This document shows positions 7,381-13,825 of a DNA stretch of 64,000 nucleotides, piece by piece. Within the stretch, counting starts at the first letter, position 1, and the number at the start of each line of letters is the position of its first letter. Location: positions 69,422-133,421 of the forward strand of contig CAYHEC010000009.1 of NCBI GenBank assembly GCA_964355675.1, written 5' to 3'. The stretch is from CAMBDS01 sp964355675. Lineage in GTDB: Bacteria > Electryoneota > AABM5-125-24 > Hatepunaeales > Hatepunaeaceae. The position numbers and the translations under genes are program-made. The notes under the pieces were generated by a model. It searched no databases. It saw nothing but the letters and a program-made list of their open reading frames with translations, and had not been told where the DNA came from.

Positions 7381-7533
7381 ATGCCCCGTGACCTTGTTAT
7401 CCTCGCCTGCAACGAATGCAAGCGTCGAAATTACACCACCACCAAGAACAAGCGCAAACAGACTGGGCGCGTGGAATATAAGAAATTCTGCCCGTTCTGT
7501 CACAACCGCACAACCCATCGGGAATCGCGGTAA
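7381..7533 (+). CDS. rpmG: Large ribosomal subunit protein bL33
   Basis: 50 residues. This is the zinc-ribbon form, with C10-NE-C13 and C37-PF-C40. It lies between tuf and tRNA-Trp, its usual place ahead of secE-nusG. L33 sits near the E site of the 50S subunit. The start is ATG 7381, with only weak upstream pairing to 16S rRNA (AGGATAAGAA). Confidence 0.95.
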   Translation: MPRDLVILACNECKRRNYTTTKNKRKQTGRVEYKKFCPFCHNRTTHRESR

Positions 7534-7541
7534 TGAACCGA

Positions 7542-7614
7542 AGGTCCGTAGCTCAACTGGTAGAGCATCGGTCTCCAAAACCGAGGGTTGGGGGTTCGAG
7601 TCCCTCCGGGCCTG
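7542..7614 (+). tRNA. tRNA-Trp (anticodon CCA)
   Basis: 73-nt cloverleaf. The acceptor aggtccg pairs with cgggcct with one wobble pair, and the loop CTCCAAA gives CCA. The rpmG - tRNA-Trp - secE - nusG order is common in bacteria. Confidence 0.95.
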
Positions 7615-7633
7615 CATCACACCGGAGTACCAA

Positions 7634-7816
7634 GTGCTAAACAAAATATCGAAATACCTTGCCGACGTGCGCGTGGAGCTCGGCAAGGTCATTTGGCCGT
7701 CCAAAGCAGAGTTGCGCGAGAGTTCTACCATCGTAGTTATTCTTTCGATGTTGCTGGCGGTATTCACGTTTTCGATCGACTTCATATTGAATCGCATTCT
7801 TAAGTTCATCCTGTGA
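7634..7816 (+). CDS. secE: Preprotein translocase subunit SecE
   Basis: 60 residues, the short single-span form. An amphipathic N-terminus (VELGKVIWPSKAEL, the conserved cytoplasmic helix) is followed by one transmembrane segment near residues 36-56. SecE clamps SecY in the SecYEG channel; SecY is encoded at 38777 in this window. I chose GTG 7634 because GGAG lies 7 bp upstream and the family begins here; the frame is open further upstream only through rpmG and the tRNA. The stop overlaps nusG by GTGA. Confidence 0.93.
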   Translation: MLNKISKYLADVRVELGKVIWPSKAELRESSTIVVILSMLLAVFTFSIDFILNRILKFIL

Positions 7817-8406
7817 CAGTCGCCAAATCGTCTAAAAGCAGTTCGCAGACGGCTGAGGTTTCCCCGCCAGTGAAACGGTTTTACGTTCTCCGTGTCTTTA
7901 CAAGCATGGAGCTGGTGGTAAAAACTTATGTAATGCAAGAAATCGAACGGCTTGGAATGCAGGATCAATTTGGCGATATCCTGATTCCATCTGAAGAAGT
8001 CATCGAGATGAAAGAAGGGAAGAAGAAAGTCAAGACAAGGACGTTCTTTCCCGGTTATCTACTCATCGAGATGGTGTTGGATGGAAAATCCAGGCACTTG
8101 TTGCTCGAAGCGCCTAATGTGATGGGATTTGCCGGTAATCCGATGGATCCGCCGCCGCTACGTAAAGAAGAAGTGGATCGCATTCTTGGTCGCGTCGAAG
8201 AAAAGCGCGGATCAGTCACCGTGGATATTCCTTTCCATGTTGATGATAAGGTGAAAATCAACGATGGTCCTTTCAAGGATTTTGTCGGCGCAATCAAAGA
8301 AATCAATAATGAAAAGCGCAAGGCAAAAGTACTGGTTTCGATCTTTGGCAGATCGACTCCTGTCGAAGTTGATTTTCTTCAGATTACAACAAATATATCG
8401 AATTAA
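7813..8406 (+). CDS. nusG: Transcription termination/antitermination protein NusG
   Basis: 197 residues. The NGN domain begins at KRFYVLRVFTSMELVV and carries the FFPGYLLIEM strand near residue 78. The C-terminal KOW domain includes VKINDGPFKDFVGAIKEI. NusG binds RNA polymerase, suppresses pausing and links it to Rho or ribosomal S10. The N-terminus has about 20 extra Ser/Thr-rich residues. It starts at GTG overlapping the secE stop, so the two are translationally coupled. Confidence 0.96.
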   Translation: MTVAKSSKSSSQTAEVSPPVKRFYVLRVFTSMELVVKTYVMQEIERLGMQDQFGDILIPSEEVIEMKEGKKKVKTRTFFPGYLLIEMVLDGKSRHLLLEAPNVMGFAGNPMDPPPLRKEEVDRILGRVEEKRGSVTVDIPFHVDDKVKINDGPFKDFVGAIKEINNEKRKAKVLVSIFGRSTPVEVDFLQITTNISN

Positions 8407-8418
8407 TCACTATCGAAT

Positions 8419-8447
8419 TTGTCGCAGTTGCGGCATTTCGCTATTTA
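8419..8447 (+). promoter_or_regulatory. Possible promoter ahead of the L11 operon
   Basis: TTGTCG at 8419-8424 and TATTTA at 8442-8447 are 17 bp apart, in the 130-bp gap before rplK where an L11 promoter is expected. The boxes are only moderate matches. Confidence 0.3.
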
Positions 8448-8536
8448 CTATTGTCGCCATTTACTGGTGACAAATCAATGAGACTCGTTTCGCGGTCACC
8501 TATCTCGCGAACCAGCAGACTTACGGAATAAAGAAT

Positions 8537-8971
8537 ATGGCTCCCTCAAAGAAGAAGATAACCGGTTACGTCAAGCTCCAGATCAAGGGTGGGCAGTCGA
8601 ATCCATCGCCGCCCGTTGGTCCAGCACTTGGTCAGCGCGGCGTGAATATCATGGAATTTTGCAAGGCATTCAACGCACGAACACAGGATCAATTAGGCGT
8701 TGTTCTGCCGGTAATAATTACGATTTATGGTGATAAGTCATTCACTTTCGTAGTTAAGACTCCGCCTGCATCGATACTATTGAAGCAAGCCGCTGGGGTT
8801 AAGAGCGGTTCCAAAACCGCTAATAAAGAAAAGGTTGGCAAGATAACATCTGCGCAGTTATCTGATATTGCTCAACTGAAGATGCCTGACCTGAACGCCC
8901 ATACAATCGAAGCGGCAAAAAATATTATCGCTGGTACTGCAAGGAATATGGGAATTACGGTAGAGGGGTAA
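8537..8971 (+). CDS. rplK: Large ribosomal subunit protein uL11
   Basis: 144 residues. It has the proline-rich linker region GGQSNPSPPVGPALGQRGVN and the C-terminal rRNA-binding domain ending AGTARNMGITVEG. L11 forms the base of the GTPase-associated stalk. Normally rplA follows directly; here a hicBA-like pair is interposed, with its first gene starting only 3 bases after the rplK stop. Confidence 0.97.
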   Translation: MAPSKKKITGYVKLQIKGGQSNPSPPVGPALGQRGVNIMEFCKAFNARTQDQLGVVLPVIITIYGDKSFTFVVKTPPASILLKQAAGVKSGSKTANKEKVGKITSAQLSDIAQLKMPDLNAHTIEAAKNIIAGTARNMGITVEG

Positions 8972-8974
8972 TGC

Positions 8975-9268
8975 ATGGCTCCTAAATTCACTCTGACTGA
9001 TTACATCAATCGAGCAATGGCACAAGCCGAATATGAGAAGCTTGATGATGGAACGTTCTTTGGCAAAATTCCAATTTGTCTGGGTTGTATAGCATTCGGG
9101 AAAAATCTGCGCGGATGTGAAGCGGAGCTTCACTCAACGCTTGAAGATTGGATATTGGTAGGATTCCACCTAGGTCATCGATTACCGATTGTAGGTGGAA
9201 TCGATCTTAATCCAAAACCGAAAACTCGACCACGTCTATCGAAGGCGCGCCCGTATGAAGCCGTGTAA
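8975..9268 (+). CDS. HicB-like antitoxin
   Basis: 97 residues. The pattern AEYEKLDDGTFFGKIP followed by G-x-A-x-G-x-x-L, then LEDWILVGFHLGHRLP, is that of the short HicB fold, a partial RNase H domain that neutralises HicA. There is no visible DNA-binding domain beyond it. It begins 3 bases after rplK in the same frame and overlaps the hicA-like gene by 14 bases, so the pair would be transcribed and perhaps translated with L11. A homologous pair lies at 12148-12622. Confidence 0.75.
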   Translation: MAPKFTLTDYINRAMAQAEYEKLDDGTFFGKIPICLGCIAFGKNLRGCEAELHSTLEDWILVGFHLGHRLPIVGGIDLNPKPKTRPRLSKARPYEAV

Positions 9269-9476
9269 ACGAAGAATTTTCCTCAAGAAGGTGAGGAAAC
9301 TCGAGTTTATTGGTCCTGTGACAGGAAAGTGTCACCGAATGATTGTCTTTAACGACATCAGGTTAGCAATCCCCTCAAATAGTGAATATAGTATTGACCA
9401 AATGATGAAATTAATCAAAGAAATTTCAGATCTTATCGGAAGAAAGATCACTGAAGACGAATGGAATTCCCTTTAA
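9255..9476 (+). CDS. HicA-like mRNA interferase toxin
   Basis: 73 residues beginning MKPCKRRIFLKKVRKLEF. The double-stranded-RNA-binding-like fold of HicA is suggested by the N-terminal basic helix, GKCHRMIV with the candidate catalytic histidine, AIPSNSEYS, and the shared tail ITEDEWNSL. HicA toxins cleave mRNA when free of HicB. The usual toxin-first order is reversed here: antitoxin first, with a 14-base overlap. ATG 9255 matches the family start; the frame is open upstream only inside the antitoxin. Confidence 0.72.
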   Translation: MKPCKRRIFLKKVRKLEFIGPVTGKCHRMIVFNDIRLAIPSNSEYSIDQMMKLIKEISDLIGRKITEDEWNSL

Positions 9477-9536
9477 CCGGAATTATCTGTCTTCAGTCAA
9501 CTCTCTGAGATTTACCGCCATAATTTATATTTCAAC

Positions 9537-9560
9537 GCTGACAACCTCTGTATTGTCAGC
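9537..9560 (+). promoter_or_regulatory. Hairpin in the rplA leader
   Basis: The perfect 8-bp stem GCTGACAA / TTGTCAGC has an 8-nt loop and no T tract. It is the main structure in the 145-bp space between the hicA-like gene and rplA. It may be an mRNA control element or a degenerate repeat; I cannot tell which. Confidence 0.4.
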
Positions 9561-9621
9561 TTATCAAGTTCCACCGGAGGGAGGCTGTTTAGCCGCATGT
9601 ACCTCCTAACATCACAAAGCA

Positions 9622-10320
9622 ATGTTCCACAGCAAACGTTTCAAATCCGCATTCGCCAAAATCGACCGTCGCGCTGAGTTCGATCTTGAACCGGCTATCG
9701 CCAAAGTCAAAGAATGCGCCACCGCCAAATTCGACGAGACGATTGAAATCACAATCGGCCTCGGAGTTGACCCCCGCAAAGCAGACCAGATGATCCGCGG
9801 AACGGTTTCCCTTCCTCATGGGATCGGCAAGACCGTCAGATTGCTCGTGCTCTGCCGCGAAGATCGCTGGAAAGAAGCCACTGAAGCCGGCGCCGATTTT
9901 GTCGGACTCGATGAGTTTATCACCAAAATCCAAGGTGGGTGGTTCGACATCGATTCGATCATCGCGACGCCAGACGTGATGCCGGTCGTCGGTAGAGTTG
10001 GGAAGATTCTTGGACCCCGTGGCTTGATGCCCAACCCCAAGACCGGCACGGTGACGAACGACCTCGCCCAAGCAATTGGGGAAGTCAAAGCCGGGCGTCT
10101 CTCGTTCCGCGTCGATAAGTACGGCATACTTCATATCCCGGTCGGGAAAGCCTCGTTCCCCAAGGAGAAGCTCCTCGACAATATCACCTCGCTGTTGGGT
10201 GCGGTGGTGAGATTAAAACCGCAGAGCGCCAAGGGGCAGTACGTCAAGATGATCCATCTGTCCAGCACTATGGGACCGGGGGTGAAACTCAGTAAGGCTG
10301 TGGTCGCGGGAGTGAAGTAA
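9622..10320 (+). CDS. rplA: Large ribosomal subunit protein uL1
   Basis: 232 residues. The L1 signature region GKILGPRGLMPNPKTGTV is present near residue 130. L1 binds 23S rRNA at the mobile L1 stalk and in many bacteria represses its own operon. Its length is typical and the start is ATG 9622. It is separated from rplK by a hicBA-like pair, and from rplJ by 2.3 kb of accessory genes. Confidence 0.97.
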   Translation: MFHSKRFKSAFAKIDRRAEFDLEPAIAKVKECATAKFDETIEITIGLGVDPRKADQMIRGTVSLPHGIGKTVRLLVLCREDRWKEATEAGADFVGLDEFITKIQGGWFDIDSIIATPDVMPVVGRVGKILGPRGLMPNPKTGTVTNDLAQAIGEVKAGRLSFRVDKYGILHIPVGKASFPKEKLLDNITSLLGAVVRLKPQSAKGQYVKMIHLSSTMGPGVKLSKAVVAGVK

Positions 10321-10323
10321 GAT

Positions 10324-10351
10324 AAGGATGAAGGATGAGGGATGAAGGATG
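10324..10351 (+). repeat. Four tandem copies of a 7-bp repeat at a start codon
   Basis: AAGGATG, AAGGATG, AGGGATG and AAGGATG run end to end. The ATG of the last copy is the start codon of the next gene, and each unit contains its own AAGGA-type binding site. The unit length is not a multiple of three. Confidence 0.8.
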
Positions 10352-10558
10352 AACCGGCAGATCGTTCGGAAACGGAAGCTCGCTGATCTGAAAGATGACT
10401 TCGGCTATGTTCCGGGAACGCCTGAAGAGAGAATAGCGATGGTCTGGGAACTAACGAAAGAGTATTGCACGTTGCACGGCATAGATGCGAATCAGCCGAT
10501 GCAGAGGCATATTACTCGCGTTATCCGAGGAGGCGAAAAACGGAATGAAGGGAATTGA
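10349..10558 (+). CDS. Small protein of unknown function, antitoxin/toxin-like context
   Basis: 69 residues, basic at the N-terminus (MNRQIVRKRKLADLKDDFGY), then TPEERIAMVWELTKEY and a basic tail QRHITRVIRG. I recognise this layout from uncharacterised small proteins found beside toxin-antitoxin or nucleotidyltransferase genes, but no activity can be assigned. It overlaps the next gene by 14 bases, the same overlap as the hicBA-like pair upstream. The start lies in a tandem heptamer repeat. Confidence 0.6.
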   Translation: MNRQIVRKRKLADLKDDFGYVPGTPEERIAMVWELTKEYCTLHGIDANQPMQRHITRVIRGGEKRNEGN

Positions 10559-10739
10559 CATCCTGTTTGATAAAAAGGGCAAGCCCAAGGCTGCTCTTGT
10601 GAACCTTCGGAAGTGGGGGAAGGAATTTGAAGATTTTTATGATGGGATAGTTAGTTTAGAAAGACGGAAAGAAGAGCCGCGGGTCAAGTGGGAAGATTTG
10701 AAGAAGGAATTGGACGCCGAGAAGAAAAAGAGCAAATAA
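10545..10739 (+). CDS. Antitoxin-like small protein (Phd/YefM-type)
   Basis: 64 residues from ATG 10545, with AGGAGG at 10528. The beta-rich N-terminus (IDILFDKKGKPKAALVNLRKW) and acidic helical tail (FEDFYDG, EEPRVKWEDLKKEL) match the layout of the protein at 4577-4786. No RelE or Doc toxin follows. Together with the 69-residue gene it overlaps, it could form an unrecognised pair. Confidence 0.6.
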   Translation: MKGIDILFDKKGKPKAALVNLRKWGKEFEDFYDGIVSLERRKEEPRVKWEDLKKELDAEKKKSK

Positions 10740-10746
10740 GTATCAT

Positions 10747-10777
10747 TTGACACCAAGTCATCTGGTCAGACTATAAA
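10747..10777 (+). promoter_or_regulatory. Possible promoter for the nuclease gene
   Basis: TTGACA at 10747-10752 and TATAAA at 10772-10777 are separated by 19 bp, somewhat longer than optimal. They lie in the 97-bp gap before the HsdR_N-type gene, so this gene may have its own transcript. Confidence 0.3.
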
Positions 10778-10836
10778 TCGATCAATCCGTCAGAATGGCA
10801 TCAAATCTGTGCCTGAACTTTTGAATGGAGGGTTAG

Positions 10837-11943
10837 ATGGAACCAGGTCTCGATCTTCTGGATCAGCTCCGTATCTTGGCTTCGAAAGTCAAGAAAGAAT
10901 GCAAGTCCGACATGACTGAAGAAGCAACAAAGCATGCCTTCGTTCTCTTGTTCATTCGGGCTCTTGGATATGATGTGTTCAACCCCGATGAAGTCGTACC
11001 TGAATTCATCGCGGACTTTGGACAAGCGAAGGGAGAGAAAATTGATTATGCTATATTTAAAGACAGTCGCCCAATTATGCTTTTCGAATGCAAGGCGTGC
11101 GGTGTAAAGCTTGAAAAGAAGCAATTAGAGCAGCTTTCGCGGTATTTCCATATGACGAAAGCGAGACTTGGGATTTTAACCAATGGTGTTGAATACAGAC
11201 TCTACAGTGATCTTGATCAGCCAAATATCTTGGATGACGATCCGTTCTATGTCTTTCGCGTAGATATGGTAGATGAGAATGTTGGACGCGAACTTAAGCG
11301 CTTGACAAAAGGGGCCTTCAATATTGATGAATTGCTTTCAGCGGCACGAGAGCTGAAAGCCACCCGAGTTGTGAAAGACTACCTTTTGAAGCAATTGGGA
11401 TCACCAGAAACAGATTTTGTACGTTTGATTGCCACGCAGGTTCATTCGGGGTTGAAAACGCAACAGGTAATCGCATTCTATACTGGCATCGTCAAGAATG
11501 CTTTTAATATGATAGTGTCTGATAGAGTTCAAGATCGGTTGCAATCGGCAATTACTTTAGAAAAAGCAGTGGCTACACCTCTCCCAGAGATCGTTACTTC
11601 AAGTGATGTAAGTGTTGAGGATCGTTCTTCAGGAGTTGTAACAACTCAAGAAGAGCTTGAGGCTTTATATATTGTTAAATCCATATTGCGCGGCGCTGTT
11701 GATCCGACACGGATAGTAATTCGAGATGCAAAATCGTATTGTAGTTTGTTCTTAGACGACAATAATCGGAAGCCGATTTGCCGGTTCAGATTTAGCGAAA
11801 CATCAAAATTTGTTGAATTGATAAACACAGATAAGAGCGGAACGAAGATTCAAATTGAATTACTCGATGATATATACAAGCACGCTGACCATTTACGTGG
11901 CACGATTGCGCTTTATGAGAAACCTGTAGCGACGACGAAATGA
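10837..11943 (+). CDS. Stand-alone PD-(D/E)xK nuclease-like protein, HsdR N-terminal type
   Basis: 368 residues with no helicase motifs. The N-terminal domain (about 10-150) resembles the nuclease domain of type I restriction HsdR subunits: E29 on the first helix, then D70, then E84-C-K86, forming the D-x13-ExK arrangement. The strand VEYRLYSDLD follows. The C-terminal ~180 residues are unfamiliar. Orphan proteins of this kind occur in defence-rich loci, but their role is not established. GGAGGG upstream of ATG 10837 supports the start. The stop overlaps the next gene by ATGA. Its location between rplA and rplJ is anomalous. Confidence 0.75.
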   Translation: MEPGLDLLDQLRILASKVKKECKSDMTEEATKHAFVLLFIRALGYDVFNPDEVVPEFIADFGQAKGEKIDYAIFKDSRPIMLFECKACGVKLEKKQLEQLSRYFHMTKARLGILTNGVEYRLYSDLDQPNILDDDPFYVFRVDMVDENVGRELKRLTKGAFNIDELLSAARELKATRVVKDYLLKQLGSPETDFVRLIATQVHSGLKTQQVIAFYTGIVKNAFNMIVSDRVQDRLQSAITLEKAVATPLPEIVTSSDVSVEDRSSGVVTTQEELEALYIVKSILRGAVDPTRIVIRDAKSYCSLFLDDNNRKPICRFRFSETSKFVELINTDKSGTKIQIELLDDIYKHADHLRGTIALYEKPVATTK

Positions 11944-12167
11944 CATCACCTAAAGAAATCGCCATCTCCATTATCCGCGCCCTTCCCGATGACGCTGATA
12001 TGAACGACATCTTGAACGCCCTTATTGATCATTACAAAGTTGTGTATGGGCTTCAAGAATTACGCGAAGAAGGTTATGAAAGTCGCGACGCAATGAAGCG
12101 CTGGTCTGCCATAAAGACGATGCACCGGAATAGCGCGAGAGGCAGTAGTGTCTTACATCCTAACTGA
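11940..12167 (+). CDS. Orphan antitoxin-like protein
   Basis: 75 residues. The N-terminal half, AISIIRALPDDADMNDILNALI, is clearly related to the antitoxins at 23238 and 61932 (AIRSLPDP..., AIRSIPEDA...), both of which precede RelE/ParE-type toxins. Here no such toxin follows; instead the frame ends in an unrelated tail that overlaps a HicB-like gene by 20 bases. It may be a truncated antitoxin whose toxin was replaced. It overlaps the nuclease gene by 4 bases. Confidence 0.55.
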   Translation: MTSPKEIAISIIRALPDDADMNDILNALIDHYKVVYGLQELREEGYESRDAMKRWSAIKTMHRNSARGSSVLHPN

Positions 12168-12414
12168 CTATGTCGATAGCGCCATGCTTTGTGCCACATA
12201 CGAACGGCAGGAAGATGGCACGTTTGCAGGAGAAATTGACCTTTGTCCCGGCGTCTATGCGTTCGGCGATACACTCCATGAGTGTCGTGCGCAACTCCGC
12301 TCGGTTCTTGAAGGATGGATATTGCTGGGACTGCAATTGAACCATCCGCTCCCAATAATTGATGGCATTGATCTTAATGTGAAAGACGAAGTTGGCTCGC
12401 TGGTTGCCATGTAA
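12148..12414 (+). CDS. HicB-like antitoxin, second copy
   Basis: 88 residues from GTG 12148. ATYERQEDGTFAGEIDLCPG, then AFGDTL, LEGWILLGLQLNHPLP and GIDLN align with the HicB-like protein at 8975. It overlaps the previous small gene by 20 bases and the following hicA-like gene by 11, so the cluster is tightly packed. Confidence 0.75.
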   Translation: MSYILTDYVDSAMLCATYERQEDGTFAGEIDLCPGVYAFGDTLHECRAQLRSVLEGWILLGLQLNHPLPIIDGIDLNVKDEVGSLVAM

Positions 12415-12622
12415 AAGGCGTGAAGCTATTCGGAAACTGATACGACTCGGCTTTCGTGGTCCTAAGCTGGGCGGCAGTCACGAATACCTTTATATTGGTA
12501 CGCGACGGCAGTATCTGCCGTCGAATCTTGAATATGATGTCAAAATTATCAGAATGGTCGTTAAACAGGCAAGCATCGTACTTGGTAATGAAATCAGTTT
12601 GGATGAATGGAATTCCCTTTAA
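12404..12622 (+). CDS. HicA-like toxin, second copy
   Basis: About 72 residues. LPCKRREAIRKLIRLGF, then GGSHEYLY with the candidate catalytic histidine, LPSNLEYD and the tail ISLDEWNSL match the copy at 9255. No ATG is available: TTG 12404 fits the family length, and TTG 12392 is an alternative. It ends 32 bp before rplJ. Confidence 0.7.
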   Translation: MPCKRREAIRKLIRLGFRGPKLGGSHEYLYIGTRRQYLPSNLEYDVKIIRMVVKQASIVLGNEISLDEWNSL

Positions 12623-12654
12623 CAATCAAATTTTCCTTTTCGGTATAAAAAACA

Positions 12655-13605
12655 ATGATTCGTGCAGCAAAACCCGCCGCGGGTAAGATCACAGCGGCTG
12701 ATGAACTGGAAAGCGTCCTCAAAGGGGCGCGCTCCATCGTTATGGCGGACTTCACCGGCCTGCCAGTCGCCCATATCGATCAACTGCGGCTGACCTGCTT
12801 TAAAAGCCGGGTCAAGTTCAAAGTTGCCAAGAACACCCTCGCCAATCTGGTGCTGGAAAAGCTCGGACATACCGGACTTGATCAAATCCTGACAGGCCCA
12901 ACCGGGTTTTTCATCGGTTTGGACGATCCGATCATGCCGATCAAAGTTCTCTCTGATTTCATCAAGGAGAAGCAAAAGGGATCGATCAAGGGTGGGCTGA
13001 TCGAAGGTACACTTTATGATCCGTCTCAAATTGAGCAACTGAAGAATATCCCACCGCGAGCGGTTTTGATCGCTCAGGTGGTGGGAGCTATGGTCGGCCC
13101 GCTCAGCGGGTTCGTCAATGTATTAAATGAAATTCTACGTTCGTTCGTCTCGGTCGTCGATCAGGTCGCTGAACAAGCAGGCGCTGACCCGGCGGGACGA
13201 CCGGGAATAAGCGCATCAGGAGGATCCGTGCAAGCAATAATTCAAGCAATTGAGAAAATGACCGTCCTCGAGTTGGTCGAACTGAAAAAGGCCCTCGAAG
13301 AAAAATTCGGCGTAACAGCCGCGGCTCCTATGGGGTTTGCGGGTGGAATGCCAGCGGGCGGCGCCGCCGCACCTGTCGAAGAAGTTGAGGAACAGACGGA
13401 ATTCAACGTCATCCTCATTAGCTCCGGCGATAAGAAGATTCAGGTAATCAAGGAAGTCCGTGCTATCACCGCGCTCGGCCTCAAGGAAGCCAAAGATTTA
13501 GTCGATGGCGCACCAAAGACTATTAAAGAAGGCGTCTCCAAAGAAGAAGCTATGGCAATAAAAGCCAAGGTCGAAGAAGCTGGCGGCATCGTCGAGCTAA
13601 AGTAG
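12655..13605 (+). CDS. rplJ: Ribosomal protein uL10, in one reading frame with bL12
   Basis: 316 residues without an internal stop. Residues 1 to about 178 are L10, which binds 23S rRNA and anchors L7/L12 dimers; the anchoring helix ends near LRSFVSVVDQVAEQ. About 13 linker residues follow (AGADPAGRPGISA), then a complete L7/L12 starting at residue 192. A TAA lies one frame off at 13208-13210, just before a strong ribosome binding site and GTG 13228, exactly where separate genes would end and begin. Either the genes are truly fused, with reinitiation supplying extra L12, or one base is wrong or mutated. The spacer before rplJ is 32 bp, too short for an L10 leader; a hicBA-like pair occupies the place. 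Confidence 0.9.
   Translation: MIRAAKPAAGKITAADELESVLKGARSIVMADFTGLPVAHIDQLRLTCFKSRVKFKVAKNTLANLVLEKLGHTGLDQILTGPTGFFIGLDDPIMPIKVLSDFIKEKQKGSIKGGLIEGTLYDPSQIEQLKNIPPRAVLIAQVVGAMVGPLSGFVNVLNEILRSFVSVVDQVAEQAGADPAGRPGISASGGSVQAIIQAIEKMTVLELVELKKALEEKFGVTAAAPMGFAGGMPAGGAAAPVEEVEEQTEFNVILISSGDKKIQVIKEVRAITALGLKEAKDLVDGAPKTIKEGVSKEEAMAIKAKVEEAGGIVELK
13228..13605 (+). CDS. rplL: Large ribosomal subunit protein bL12 (L7/L12), probable internal start
   Basis: From GTG 13228 the product is 125 residues, the normal L7/L12 length. It has the dimerisation helix (VQAIIQAIEKMTVLELVELK), the Ala/Gly/Pro hinge and the C-terminal domain ending EAGGIVELK. AGGAGG at 13218-13223 lies 4 bases before GTG. L12 is present in several copies per ribosome, so independent initiation is expected even if the L10 frame reads through. 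Confidence 0.9.
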   Translation: MQAIIQAIEKMTVLELVELKKALEEKFGVTAAAPMGFAGGMPAGGAAAPVEEVEEQTEFNVILISSGDKKIQVIKEVRAITALGLKEAKDLVDGAPKTIKEGVSKEEAMAIKAKVEEAGGIVELK

Positions 13606-13825
13606 CTCAAAGCAAAGATGCTATTAAGAGCACTACGCTGAACGCGCGTAAAGCGCACCGTTCCTGCGCAGGTGGGAATCCAGTCAACTCATCGAGATCT
13701 TGAAAGTTGTTTGGATCCCTGTCTGCATGGGTATTACAACTCAAGCGTAACGCTCATTCGCTCAATTAGATAAATGGTTTCGAAACGGTTCGACTCCGAC
13801 ACCTGTTGACCTCTCTGGAGAGAGC

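Noticed and set aside
7369..7968. Minus-strand open frame over rpmG, tRNA-Trp and secE
   Set aside because: It is antisense to three well-supported genes and contains the usual tRNA-derived false peptide.
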